Source: Saccharomycopsis crataegensis (lineage: Eukaryota; Ascomycota; Saccharomycetes; Ascoideales; Saccharomycopsidaceae). Taken from it: a stretch of 64,000 nt of DNA. Location: the NCBI RefSeq assembly GCF_037102585.1, contig NW_027043838.1:1302001-1366000 (forward strand). The letters run 5' to 3'. The stretch's first letter is position 1; each line of letters starts with the position of its first letter. Position numbers and translations under genes: made by a program. Below, one piece after another: positions 54,919 to 64,000 of the stretch. The notes below the pieces were generated by a model. The model searched no databases. It had not been told where the DNA came from and was given only the letters and a program-made list of their open reading frames with translations.

Positions 54919-56470
54919 GGAACTTTTGCTGTTGTTTGGCAAACATTTTTTCAATTTTGCCATAAAACTTGTTGAAAAGCGGAATCTTTTTGAGATTCTC
55001 ATTATCCTTAAACTTTTCATATATAGGCTTCAACTTGGTTAAATCTTTACTCTTGATGAATTTCTGGATCTCAAATATCATAGATGGTAGGAATGATGAT
55101 ACGTATTCCTGGGGGTTAATAATATCCTCATTTTGCATTTCAATGGCCAAAACTTTCAAACAGTATGGTTTACTGAGACCAAGTTTCTTTTCACTTAAAT
55201 ACGCCACACAAGCAATTTTATTCAAATCTGACATCAACCCGTTAATAAGATGACTATCCCCAGAACTCTTTTTGGAAAACCCTAATTTTGATTGCCAATT
55301 CGATTCACGACTTTTGAAAAACTTCTCGTTAAATTGATTGTCAAGATGCTCGAAAAACTCAAAATTATTTGCGAATTCTTTATTGTCGTAGACTCTTCTG
55401 ATATCCCTGACAGGAATATTTGGCTTTTCATGGAATAATAATTGAATAATTTCAGCATAATCTTCAGAAGTAATGTAATTTGCATCAATTTCCTCTCTCG
55501 CCACTTCCTCCTTGTTAAATAACCAAGCGTTGTAGTCTTTAAATTTTTTGATCTGTTTCAACACTTTTTCGCTTCTTTTAAAAAATAACGAATATTGTTT
55601 CAAATCTTTATCGTCCATATCGTAATGCAAGCCTTTTCTTATATGTTTGGCGGCATTTTCAAATTCATCCAATCCGAAAAAATAAAGGTGCGATAAATTG
55701 ATATAGTTTTCAATCGATAGAGGGTTCAACTTCTCTAATATTAAATAATCTGGAATCAAGTTAGAAGCTAAATCTCTCCGTAGATTGACCGGTTGAGTTG
55801 TTTCATCACCGGCTTTTTGCTTTTCATTGTTGATCGCAGCATTGATGGAGCACTGTAATCTGATATTATAAAGATGAGAGTATGAAGGAGAGATTGAAAT
55901 GGCGTTGGAAACCATATTGATACAATCACTGTATTTCTTTTGTTTCATGAAATCTTCTGACTTGATCAACTTCTGCTTGACGTCGTTAAATTGGTCCACA
56001 ATTTCCTTAATTTCACCATTCGATTCAAAGAAAGACTTGAATTTTGGATCACCAAGCTGAGAATCTCTCAAATTGTCGAATTCTTTGTATTTCCCGTGCA
56101 ATAAGTACAATTTCAATAACCTTACTTTGGCAATATTCATCGAATTATCGTGTTCAATGCAGTTTTGGAAATCAGCAATTGCTTTCGATTCTTTCCCTAA
56201 AAATAATTCAATTAGCCCTTTTTTATAATAAATTTTTGGCAAAAGAATTGATTTTTCGGTGGCCGTTAATGCTTCATTTTTATTTTTCGACGAAGAACTA
56301 ACAATTGTGGATAAAAGAGCCTCATAATCTTGTAATAATTGGATATTTGGACCAACACTAGAAAAACTGCGATCAAGATCGGCTAATTGAGTTTCACATT
56401 CCTTGAAAGAAGACAAACACGATACCAATGTCAAAAGAGACAAAAATATCTGGAAAATTAGTGTCATCAT
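54443..56470 (-). CDS. ER-luminal TPR and J-domain co-chaperone (DNAJC3/P58IPK or Jem1 type)
   Basis: A 675-aa protein with a signal peptide ([20 protein letters not shown]). TPR-like helical pairs occur through residues 20-300 (for example [40 protein letters not shown]). The middle is helical (300-510), then come a poly-Gln tract (about 515-545, encoded by CAA-rich repeats at 54885-54916), a J domain (about 556-620) with HPD in [12 protein letters not shown], and a Gly/Phe-rich end (625-675). Such proteins stimulate BiP/Kar2 in the ER lumen. Jem1 of S. cerevisiae has a similar TPR-J plan but no G/F tail; the animal P58IPK has it. Naming between the two is uncertain. The poly-Gln length could vary between strains. 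Confidence 0.8.
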
Positions 56471-58063
56471 CTTGTAGAAAAATACTAGGTTTGCTGATCT
56501 ATTCTGATCCCTTCAATGTTATGGTGGGGGGCATGCGGTTGTTAAGTGAATTTTCCAAGAACCAGATAGATCAAACATACACGTGATCCATTATGTCGGG
56601 TGTGGGACCCGGTGAATGAATATAAACACACCATAGCATAGGTAGCAGTACCTACAACTGTGTTTGGAGTGATCTTGCTATCATTTACTGATAATTGTTC
56701 TCAAAGAGTTTATCGCGGTAGTATACATGAAGAATTTGGGCTTGACAAGTGTCTAGGGTTTTGGTATTTGGAAGCCATGGCCTATGGCATTTTTCAGTTT
56801 AATTTTCAACTACTCATTATCCGGCTACTAGTAGACTTGTGTGTGATTTTAGATAGGTATGTAAATTCTTGATCTTTCTCAATTGAGCTTTATAGTGAGC
56901 GAGATCCTTAAGGAGGAGGACTAGTTTCTTTGCCACGAATAGATATATATATATTTTGCATGCTGATACATTATATTGTTTCAACCACAGTTCCCAAAAA
57001 AGTGACCCAAAGATCTTAAAAAATATCAATATCTCTGCATTTCATTATAAAATACACAATAGCTTCTTGTAATCTTCAAGAGAGTGAGGTTTTCAATTGA
57101 ATACCAGAGAGTTTCTTATATCAATACATAGTGAGGATGGACAATACAGTTTCAGAGCAATTGCTACTGATTAATGTTGGTCATAGTAGACCCATCTCGA
57201 AGCGTGAAAATTCAACTTAAAGTAATTTTGTGCTCAAGAAAAGCACCAGTAAGATAGTACGAAGCCGTTGACAGAAGAAAGCAGGCTTTGCTAATTATCA
57301 CAGGATATTTGGGAAAGTCAGTGATTATAGGTGCACTTATAAGCATTTCAGTGGCTTACGCTATTGACAAAATAAACTAGGTTTTCATATACATTACTCA
57401 GTCATTTTGGGAAGGATAGATACTCCCAGGCTATTGATAGGCAAAAGGCACTTTCCCACTAGCACCTTCGGGTAGCTGATTTTCGTTTAGGTATCCATTG
57501 AATCTGGTGTTCCCATCTCGGCCGTCCTTGAATCGGATTGATTATAATTATTATTTTTTTATTTTATCATTATTCCAGTACTATCATTTGTCCAAATGCA
57601 GTGTAACATAGCAACGCTGATAACAAATCATGAGGCAAAGATGTTTGGGTTTCCACGTTCAAGTGAGGCAATGGGGGGTGAGCGCCGAACCATGGAACTT
57701 TTTTTCTGTTCCAAATTATCCGCCGCATCCAACAAAAAAATTTTTCAGGAAAATACACAGATTTCAGCGATCCGCCATTTCAAGAAAGACTCATTCATGT
57801 ACAAAAAAAAAAGATTTGAATCTTACAGTCCAGATATTAAGAAAATTAAATAATTTGAAATTATTATTAAAGAAGTAAAGACCTAATTAAGATAAATGAA
57901 AATTAAATAATAAATTGATAGATGAACTTAATGTTGACTGCAGCAGCATCAGTAAATACCTTATAGATATAAAATTTCATTTCTCAATAATTTGTAGGTA
58001 TCAAAGAGAACCGAAAAACACCGAAATAATTGTTAGAAAAAATAAAACTATAATAGAGTTATC
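56471..58063. other. Gene-free stretch
   Basis: About 1.6 kb. ORFs at 56660, 57596 and 57630 are short and have no family features; the last two overlap in different frames. TATATATATATAT at 56943-56955. GC-richer patches near 57430-57540. Nothing firm was seen. Confidence 0.4.
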
Positions 58064-58408
58064 TTACAACAAGAAGACACCAGCAACACCAGCAAGGGCA
58101 GCGGCACCAGCAGCCAACTTGTTACCGGCACCAGTTTCGACAGTGGCGACGGAAGTGTTAGCAGAAGCAGAGGTGGCGGTCAATGGACAGTAGGTGGTGA
58201 ATTCAGTGACGGTACCTTCAACAGTAGAAGTAACAACGGTGACACCGGTGGTGACAGCGGTGGTGGAACAAGCATCATGCTTACAAGAGGTGATGGTGAC
58301 AACGGTGGTGGCAACTTCATCGGTGACAACAGCGGTAGAGGTGCTGTTAGCGTAAGAAGCAGAGGCGGCAGAGACCAAGGCAGCGGCGGCGAAGATTTGA
58401 GCGTACAT
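58064..58408 (-). CDS. Small GPI-anchored cell-wall protein
   Basis: 114 aa from the ATG at 58408 (an upstream in-frame start at 58510 adds a Phe/Ser-rich run that would bury the signal peptide). It has a signal peptide ([17 protein letters not shown]), a Thr/Val-rich body with [20 protein letters not shown] and [13 protein letters not shown], and a C-terminal GPI signal ([20 protein letters not shown]) after a small-residue site. Three cysteines and TTYCPxT are typical of short wall proteins such as the Candida Pga59/Pga62 group or the Flo/Cwp-type stalks. GC content is higher than in neighbours because of preferred codons, suggesting high expression. An exact orthologue is not assigned. Confidence 0.78.
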   Translation of the reverse strand: MYAQIFAAAALVSAASASYANSTSTAVVTDEVATTVVTITSCKHDACSTTAVTTGVTVVTSTVEGTVTEFTTYCPLTATSASANTSVATVETGAGNKLAAGAAALAGVAGVFLL

Positions 58409-59615
58409 TTTTGATAAGTTGATTATTGTGAAGCGAGTGAAAGACAATTTGTTTTGTGAAGAAAAGAAAAAAAAAAGGAAAATGTACACTAGAATGAGGG
58501 AGGATCCCAAAGTATTTATATGGATGTCAGTGGTGCTTCAGGGGGTATCTCATACGTTACCCTCTGTATTTCCACATTTGTCCAGACGCTCTTATTTGGG
58601 CAGAGATGCAACGCGTATTGACGCACTATAGTATCATCTAGCGGGTGAACTAGACACTACTACGGGACGTTCAAACCAAATCAACCAATGATCCAGCGGT
58701 TAAACTACTTGTATCCTTACGAGGAATACATAACCAATTGGAAAATAAAAAAGAAAGGGCAATAATAATAGCAATATTGAAGAAGATTTCGGCATCTGCT
58801 CTAAAGAACGATACAAGCCGCCATCGTTTCTTTCTTGGTTACCGGAGTTTATCATGGAAAAAGAAAAGTCGGGGGTTAATAAAACCACACCTCCACTGGC
58901 GGCGCCTCAAACTGCCGCACCCCCGCTTTCCCGAGCAGCGATTTTCTGGTTCGATACAATTCTAAACATTAGGCTTGTGATAGACTGGCTAGACTTGGAC
59001 AGGCCAACCGACATTGTTCAGTCTAAAAATAGCACCTCCCTATTATCACTGAGATCAACTTCTACACAGATGTCCACAAAAACGAATGTGAAATCACCAT
59101 GGAACAACTAATAAACCTGATCTTTTTGTTCATCTTTATTCAGTATGTGTCCAGGGTTGTTCATTGGAGCATTTACATATTCCAAGCACTTCAAAATAGG
59201 GAGAAATCTATTATTAGTTGCGTTCCCAGCTAACAAAAAAAAAAGAAAAAAAAAAAACATTGCTTTTATAACAACCAAATGCAGTAACCTAAGCGCATGG
59301 AGTGGTCTATTATTTGTAATAATAGATTACAACATCCACGCCCCCACCCCCACCCCATACTGAGGGTAGCTACTTACCCTATTAGCACCCCCTTTAGGGT
59401 CGGGGCCCCTACTGTCACTTTGCATGTTGGGCGACCAACATGTATGGAATGAGCAAACCATCAAAGGGAAATTTCCTTACTACGTAGATTGCTCCAGCGC
59501 TTGTCTTGCTGTAACTTGAACTAGATAAATATTACTCTCTTTCTATTATTTCTTGAATATTGCTCCTTTCTATTATGATAATACGTAGTCTGCTTTTAGA
59601 AAAAAAAAAAAAAAA
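58409..59615. other. Intergenic region with hairpin-rich block
   Basis: About 1.2 kb between two small wall-protein genes that diverge from here. Small ORFs at 58738, 58854 and 59145 have no recognisable features. A C-rich tract and three close inverted repeats lie at 59341-59442. A-runs lie at 59235-59258 and immediately before 59616. Confidence 0.45.
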
Positions 59616-59903
59616 ATGGAATACAAATTTATGATAATCATTTTGGTTTTTTGTGCCATTATTAACTGTCAAAATATTTCAATTGTTTTCGTTCCTCAAC
59701 AGACTACCATCACTGTTACTCTAACTTCTTTTGTGAATCAGGCTTGTGTCACCCCCAGCGCTTCCATTCTACAGATAACCAGTAACATTTCTTCTGGAAT
59801 TTTGCCTACTTTTGTTACGGGAGCGGCAGAAAGGAAGTTTATAAGCCCTACTGGTGCTGCTGGTGCTGGTGCTATTGCCGTCGTTGGTTTTCTATTTCTT
59901 TGA
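59616..59903 (+). CDS. Small secreted protein with GPI-type tail
   Basis: 95 aa. An N-terminal hydrophobic signal (KFMIIILVFCAIINCQ) is followed by a short Thr/Val-rich body (FVPQQTTITVTLTSFVNQAC), one N-glycosylation site (NISS), and a C-terminal segment SPTGAAGAGAIAVVGFLFL that looks like a GPI attachment signal. The ATG directly follows a run of A. Its plan is like the protein at 58064-58408, but sequence similarity is limited to composition. It could be a real small wall protein or a fragment; the intact signal and tail favour a real gene. Confidence 0.55.
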   Translation: MEYKFMIIILVFCAIINCQNISIVFVPQQTTITVTLTSFVNQACVTPSASILQITSNISSGILPTFVTGAAERKFISPTGAAGAGAIAVVGFLFL

Positions 59904-61972
59904 AAAATTTAATATAAATATCATGCTTGTTATCTTGAGTGCCATTCTCACTTGTTTATTTCTTTCTTTGCTCACTTTTACCACCATCTTGTTCCTTATT
60001 TTCTGTGGTTATTTTGCTTTTTTGATTTCCAAGTTGATATTCTAATTTCAGTTTCTTATTATTCTTTGTAACGTTTGTTTTCTTTGAGTCCTTTAATGTC
60101 TTTCAACTTAATGCCATATAGGTTTTTTTAAATAAATCTTTTTTTTTTTGTATTCATTTGAGGCTTGCCTTTATTCAAAAAGATCACACATCGAGAATGT
60201 TTCGCCAGTTTCTTGCCGTAGTGTTTTTTACTATCATATGATGAATAAGTGCTTCAATGTAATTAGAATTAAGAGAGTTTATGGTGGAGATAACAATATA
60301 ATTTTTATTATTTAATTTACAAAAATACCAAAATAAAATAAAGGTAATTATCAGCCAAGCAAGTAAAGCAATGATAAAAATTACAGTAAAGTGTTACAAT
60401 TTGATGCTGAAGTCTTCCTATTAGCCATCATTTTTCTTTGAGAGAGAGAGAGAGAGAGAGAGAAAGAGTGTGTGTGTGTGTGTGTGTTTGTTCACAGCTT
60501 AAAGTAGCCACATGATAGATAGTAAGCCCAAACGGAACCAAATACTGAAAATATAATATGCTACCAATTCCTTAGTTTGGAAATATTTCAATAGCACGTT
60601 GGATTTATTCAACATGAAGAGCATCCTGCATTGTTCGTTTTTCAATTTTTGCCATAGCCATGCCAGGAACGACACGCTGTCCAGAAACAAAACTTTAACG
60701 CGTCAAAATAAACTCTTCCCGTTTCTTTTGAATAACTTTTTTCAATAATTTTCCGCTCTCTTTCTTTTCATATTTCCCCTGTAGCTTTATAAATGCGAAA
60801 TCATCTTACTTTTTTCTTTCGTTCCTTTTTATTTTTACTGCAAGGGGATGGGGGTTCTTTTGCAATCAATTTACGCAAATGGGACAAAAAGAAATATCTC
60901 TCAGGAAATAAAAAATAAAAAATAAAAAGAAAATCCATACAGAAAAAAAAAGAAAAGAGAAAAAAACAACAGAGCAACAACAAAACCCCCTATTATAGAA
61001 ATAAAATAAATGTTAGTAAGGGAATGCACATAGGCCGGGATTTAAATGATGATGAATATTCATCTTCCTGGAACTCCCTACAAAAAAGACAAAAAAAGAG
61101 TTGTTTTGCTAAGAAGTAGAAGTATGACCAGGTTCATCATAGGTATTTATGATATTTTGAAGAGTTTAGTGTACCTGTTGTATTTTTTGGCTTTTATTTC
61201 GTGGGGAAGTGGTGGGGATAACAAACAGGCATCGCTTATCTGTAGACAATTGTACCTTAAGAAAATGCTTGGCTGCGAATGCGAGGTACTCGAAATTCCA
61301 GGGATTTAAAAATAGCGAACCTGAAGATCTTTATTGAATACATACACAGAAGCACATTCTTGGTAATTACAATTAATTATACCAAACATCCTCAGCTGAA
61401 ATTATGCTTTGGCATGGAACTTCATCCTGCGTGTACATTACATCCTGATTGCTTCCCCCTCCCAACGCATTAGGTCCTCATATATTACCTTAATCCCACA
61501 AAGTGAAAATTTAATCCTGAAAAGAATAAGCAAGGAGTTTAACAACCGAAAGAGTTCACTCCACCAATGAAACTCATGTTTTCAATCATGATGATGTAAA
61601 TAATTCCCGATATCTTACAAAAATCCTTACCCGAAACCACCAAGGATTATCAATTGGCACCAGGTAGTCTAAAGTCACTTTTTGACTGGGTACAGATCCA
61701 TAATTATTAGCAGATGTTTCTTGATAAAAATAACTAAAAATTCTTTGTAGAAAATTTGGGACACAGAAAACACGGTTGACAATGTCTATGCTTTCCATTT
61801 CATACATTGCCCCATTGCACTGGTATTAAACATTTACACCCTGCGTTTCGCGATGACACCCCTAAAAAAATTTCAAGAAAATTTTTTTGCTTGTAATAAC
61901 AAAGCAATTTCAAGAGTAATTTATTTACAAACAACATACAAAATAAAGAGACCTTATTAAATACATCCGGAT
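59904..61972. other. Gene-free stretch with a dinucleotide microsatellite
   Basis: About 2.1 kb. It includes (GA)n at 60440-60462 followed by (GT)n at 60468-60487. T/C-rich and A-rich tracts lie at 60800-60970. ORFs at 61046-61309 (plus) and 61586-61807 (minus) are weak. Nothing else was seen. Confidence 0.45.
60440..60487. repeat. Compound microsatellite (GA)n-(GT)n
   Basis: GAGAGA... from 60440 to 60462, AAAGA, then GTGTGT... to 60487. A purine dinucleotide run adjoining an alternating purine-pyrimidine run. Its length is probably variable between strains. Confidence 0.95.
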
Positions 61973-64000
61973 ATGGTTCTTAAATCAACATCATCCAATA
62001 ATATATCGGTGTATCAAGTCAGTGGGACGAATTTCTCAAGAGCTCTTCCTGACTGGATTGCCAAAAAGAGAAAGAAGTCTTTGAAGAATGATCTTGAATA
62101 TCAACAACGGATTGAATTGATCCAGGATTTCGAATTCTCAGAAGCTTCCAACAAGATTAGAGTGACAAATGATGGGAAATATTGTATGGCCACAGGGGTA
62201 TACAAGCCACAGATTCACGTATATGATTTTGAAAATCTTTCACTTAAATTTGATAGACATACCAACGCCGAAAATGTGGATTTTTTATTGATGGCCGATG
62301 ACTGGACCAAATCGGTACATTTACAGAATGATCGTTCCATTGAGTTTCAAAATAAAGGAGGCTTGCACTACCGTACAAGAATCCCTCATTTTGGTCGTGG
62401 TTTGGCTTACGAAACCAATAGTTGTAACTTGTTTGTTGCCGCTAGTCAATCAGAATTGTTTCGTTTGAACTTGACCAAAGGGGTGTTCCTTAAACCATTT
62501 GATTTGGAAATCGAACAAGGAAAAGGGGCAAACTGCGTAGACATTAACCCGAAAAATTCTCTTCTATCGGTGGGGCTTGAAAAAAATATCGTGGAATTCT
62601 GGGATCCAAGAGCAAGATTTAGAGTAGCAAAATTGACGGTTGAAGATAATGGATTTTCGGATTTCGCTACGAATTTATTGGGGGTCACTGCCACTTCATT
62701 CAAGGATGATGGGCTTCATTTTGCATGCGGTACCTCTGACGGGAAATCATATATTTACGATTTAAGATCATCTAACCCAATCACCGTCAAGGACCAAGGG
62801 TACGGTTATGACATCAAGAAGCTAACATGGTTGAACAACAATAAGAACAACCAAGATGCCCAAGACTTGATCTTGTCTTCCGATAAGCGTATTGCCAAGA
62901 TTTGGAACAGTGAAACTGGGAAACCTTATGCTTCGATGGAACCAAGTGTCGACATCAATGATATTGCGTATATTCCAGATAGTGGGATGTTCTTCATGGC
63001 CAACGAAGGGATACAAATGCACACTTATTATATTCCAAACTTGGGACCGGCACCACAATGGTGTTCATTCTTGGATAACTTGACCGAAGAAATGGAAGAA
63101 AAGCCAAGCGATACCATTTACTCTAATTACAAGTTTATTACTAAGGAAGAATTGAAGAAGTTGAATATTGCTCATCTTGTGGGTACCAAGGTCTTGAGAT
63201 CCTACATGCATGGATACTTCATTAGTACCGAGTTGTATGATAAGGTTTCATTGATCGCCAACACCATGTCATACAAGGATATGAGAGATAGAGAAGTGAG
63301 ACAACAAATGGCTAAACAAAGTGAATCGAGAATTAAAAGCTCGGGCGTTGCGTCATCCAAGATCAAGGTCAACAAGAACCTTATCGAAAAACTTTCAGAA
63401 AAGAAACATGGGGACAAGATGGTGGACTCGTTACTTGCCGATGATCGTTTCACGGATATGTTTGAGAATCCAGACTTCCAGATTGATGAGGATGCTCATG
63501 ATTATAAACAATTGAACCCAGTTAAGGCACCTGGCGAAACAGATGATAGACCAAGAGCTTTGACTGCTGCCGAGGAATCAGATGAAGAAAGAATGAATAA
63601 GAACTATGAGAGAAGTGATGATGAATCAGCTAGCGAATCGGAAGGTGAAGAAGATTATAACGATAAAGATAAATCATCGGATACCTCTGATTCGGAACCT
63701 GAATCAGAAGACGAGGTTGCTAGAAAGATGAGAATTGCCGAAGAAAAAGCGGATGAAAAGGAAAGAAGAAGAGTTGAGAGATATAAAAAGAGTAAAGCAG
63801 AATCAGATAAGTTCCTTAAACAACTCGAAAATGCCAACAAATCTAACAAATCATTCAATATGTTATCTGCTGATAGCGGCAATGGAGATGCTAAGTCTGG
63901 CAGATCTTTCAAGTCGCTCACTTCAGAAATTAACAAGAACCAAAGAATATCCAAAGAACAAAGCTCCCATGAGCAAGTCAGAGTTCACCGCCATGGTAAA
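61973..64000 (+). CDS. ENP2: Nucleolar WD40 protein Enp2/NOL10 (3' end outside window)
   Basis: Essential nucleolar factor of the small-subunit processome for 18S rRNA maturation. From ATG 61973 the frame is open for 676 codons to the window end; S. cerevisiae Enp2 is 707 aa, so little is missing. The N-terminus (SVYQVSGTNFSRALPDWIAK) is typical of NOL10. WD40-like repeats follow to about residue 350 (SVGLEKNIVEFWDPRARFRV, CGTSDGKSYIYDLRSSNPI, LILSSDKRIAKIWNSETGKP). The NUC153 region is seen as LLADDRFTDMFENPDFQI (about 485-502). An acidic Ser/Glu/Asp and Lys-rich C-terminal part follows, with a coiled coil. Confidence 0.93.
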   Translation, partial: MVLKSTSSNNISVYQVSGTNFSRALPDWIAKKRKKSLKNDLEYQQRIELIQDFEFSEASNKIRVTNDGKYCMATGVYKPQIHVYDFENLSLKFDRHTNAENVDFLLMADDWTKSVHLQNDRSIEFQNKGGLHYRTRIPHFGRGLAYETNSCNLFVAASQSELFRLNLTKGVFLKPFDLEIEQGKGANCVDINPKNSLLSVGLEKNIVEFWDPRARFRVAKLTVEDNGFSDFATNLLGVTATSFKDDGLHFACGTSDGKSYIYDLRSSNPITVKDQGYGYDIKKLTWLNNNKNNQDAQDLILSSDKRIAKIWNSETGKPYASMEPSVDINDIAYIPDSGMFFMANEGIQMHTYYIPNLGPAPQWCSFLDNLTEEMEEKPSDTIYSNYKFITKEELKKLNIAHLVGTKVLRSYMHGYFISTELYDKVSLIANTMSYKDMRDREVRQQMAKQSESRIKSSGVASSKIKVNKNLIEKLSEKKHGDKMVDSLLADDRFTDMFENPDFQIDEDAHDYKQLNPVKAPGETDDRPRALTAAEESDEERMNKNYERSDDESASESEGEEDYNDKDKSSDTSDSEPESEDEVARKMRIAEEKADEKERRRVERYKKSKAESDKFLKQLENANKSNKSFNMLSADSGNGDAKSGRSFKSLTSEINKNQRISKEQSSHEQVRVHRHGK

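Noticed and set aside
57596-57878. Two overlapping 82-85 codon ORFs
   Set aside because: Overlap in different frames, Lys/Phe-rich from A- and T-tracts, no features.
61046-61309. 87-codon ORF starting MMMN
   Set aside because: Short, one hydrophobic segment, no recognisable family; could be real but evidence is too weak.
61586-61807. 73-codon minus-strand ORF before ENP2
   Set aside because: No features, in AT-rich promoter-like DNA.

Overview
This window is nuclear DNA of a budding yeast (Saccharomycotina). It is AT-rich, with short introns (87, 74 and 919 nt), spliceosomal signals of yeast type (GTATGT/GTAAGT, (A)CTAAC-like branch points), long A/T tracts between genes, and orthologues of many Saccharomyces cerevisiae genes. 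A small complex I subunit (AGGG/NDUFB2 type) argues against the Saccharomyces lineage, which lost complex I. CUG codons are rare in the genes examined, and in ferrochelatase they fall where serine would fit, which hints at the CUG-Ser clade (Debaryomyces/Candida relatives). That placement is an inference. The window starts inside one gene and ends inside another.

Layout. 1-8.5 kb: the end of an M20 metallopeptidase gene, a divergent pair SHG1-like (-) / APE3-like (+), a decayed gene of unknown origin (about 5.4-6.4 kb) and RNT1. 8.8-13.3 kb: an accessory-looking stretch with a secreted Ser/Thr-rich protein, the relic of a Tc1/mariner-type transposase, a frameshifted fragment, a five-copy 18-bp tandem array and a broken cell-wall adhesin-like gene. 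13.3-18.3 kb: a cullin-like gene (probably APC2) and a second secreted Ser/Thr-rich protein. 18.3-20.9 kb: gene-poor, with a decayed ORF and a compact GC-richer segment that could be a structured RNA gene. 20.9-36 kb: housekeeping block with CIT1 (intron), an LRR/F-box-like gene, a POF1-like nucleotidyltransferase, an ER FKBP (intron), TAH18, HEM15, the complex I subunit, DBP2 (long intron) and a GCR1-domain transcription factor. 36-41.5 kb: a low-complexity protein followed by a 3.9-kb gene-free stretch upstream of FAS1. 41.5-56.5 kb: FAS1, EMW1, DBP10 and an ER TPR/J-domain protein. 56.5-62 kb: two small GPI-type wall proteins in sparse DNA. 62-64 kb: ENP2, cut by the window end.

Functional themes. 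Several genes serve ribosome and RNA biogenesis (RNT1, DBP2, DBP10, ENP2). Others serve mitochondrial and iron-related metabolism (CIT1, HEM15, TAH18, complex I subunit), lipid synthesis (FAS1), ER folding (FKBP, J-protein) and the cell wall (four secreted or wall-type proteins, one broken). As usual in yeasts they are individual transcription units, not operons; pairs are divergent or convergent without obvious pathway linkage. I found no tRNA, rRNA or CRISPR array.
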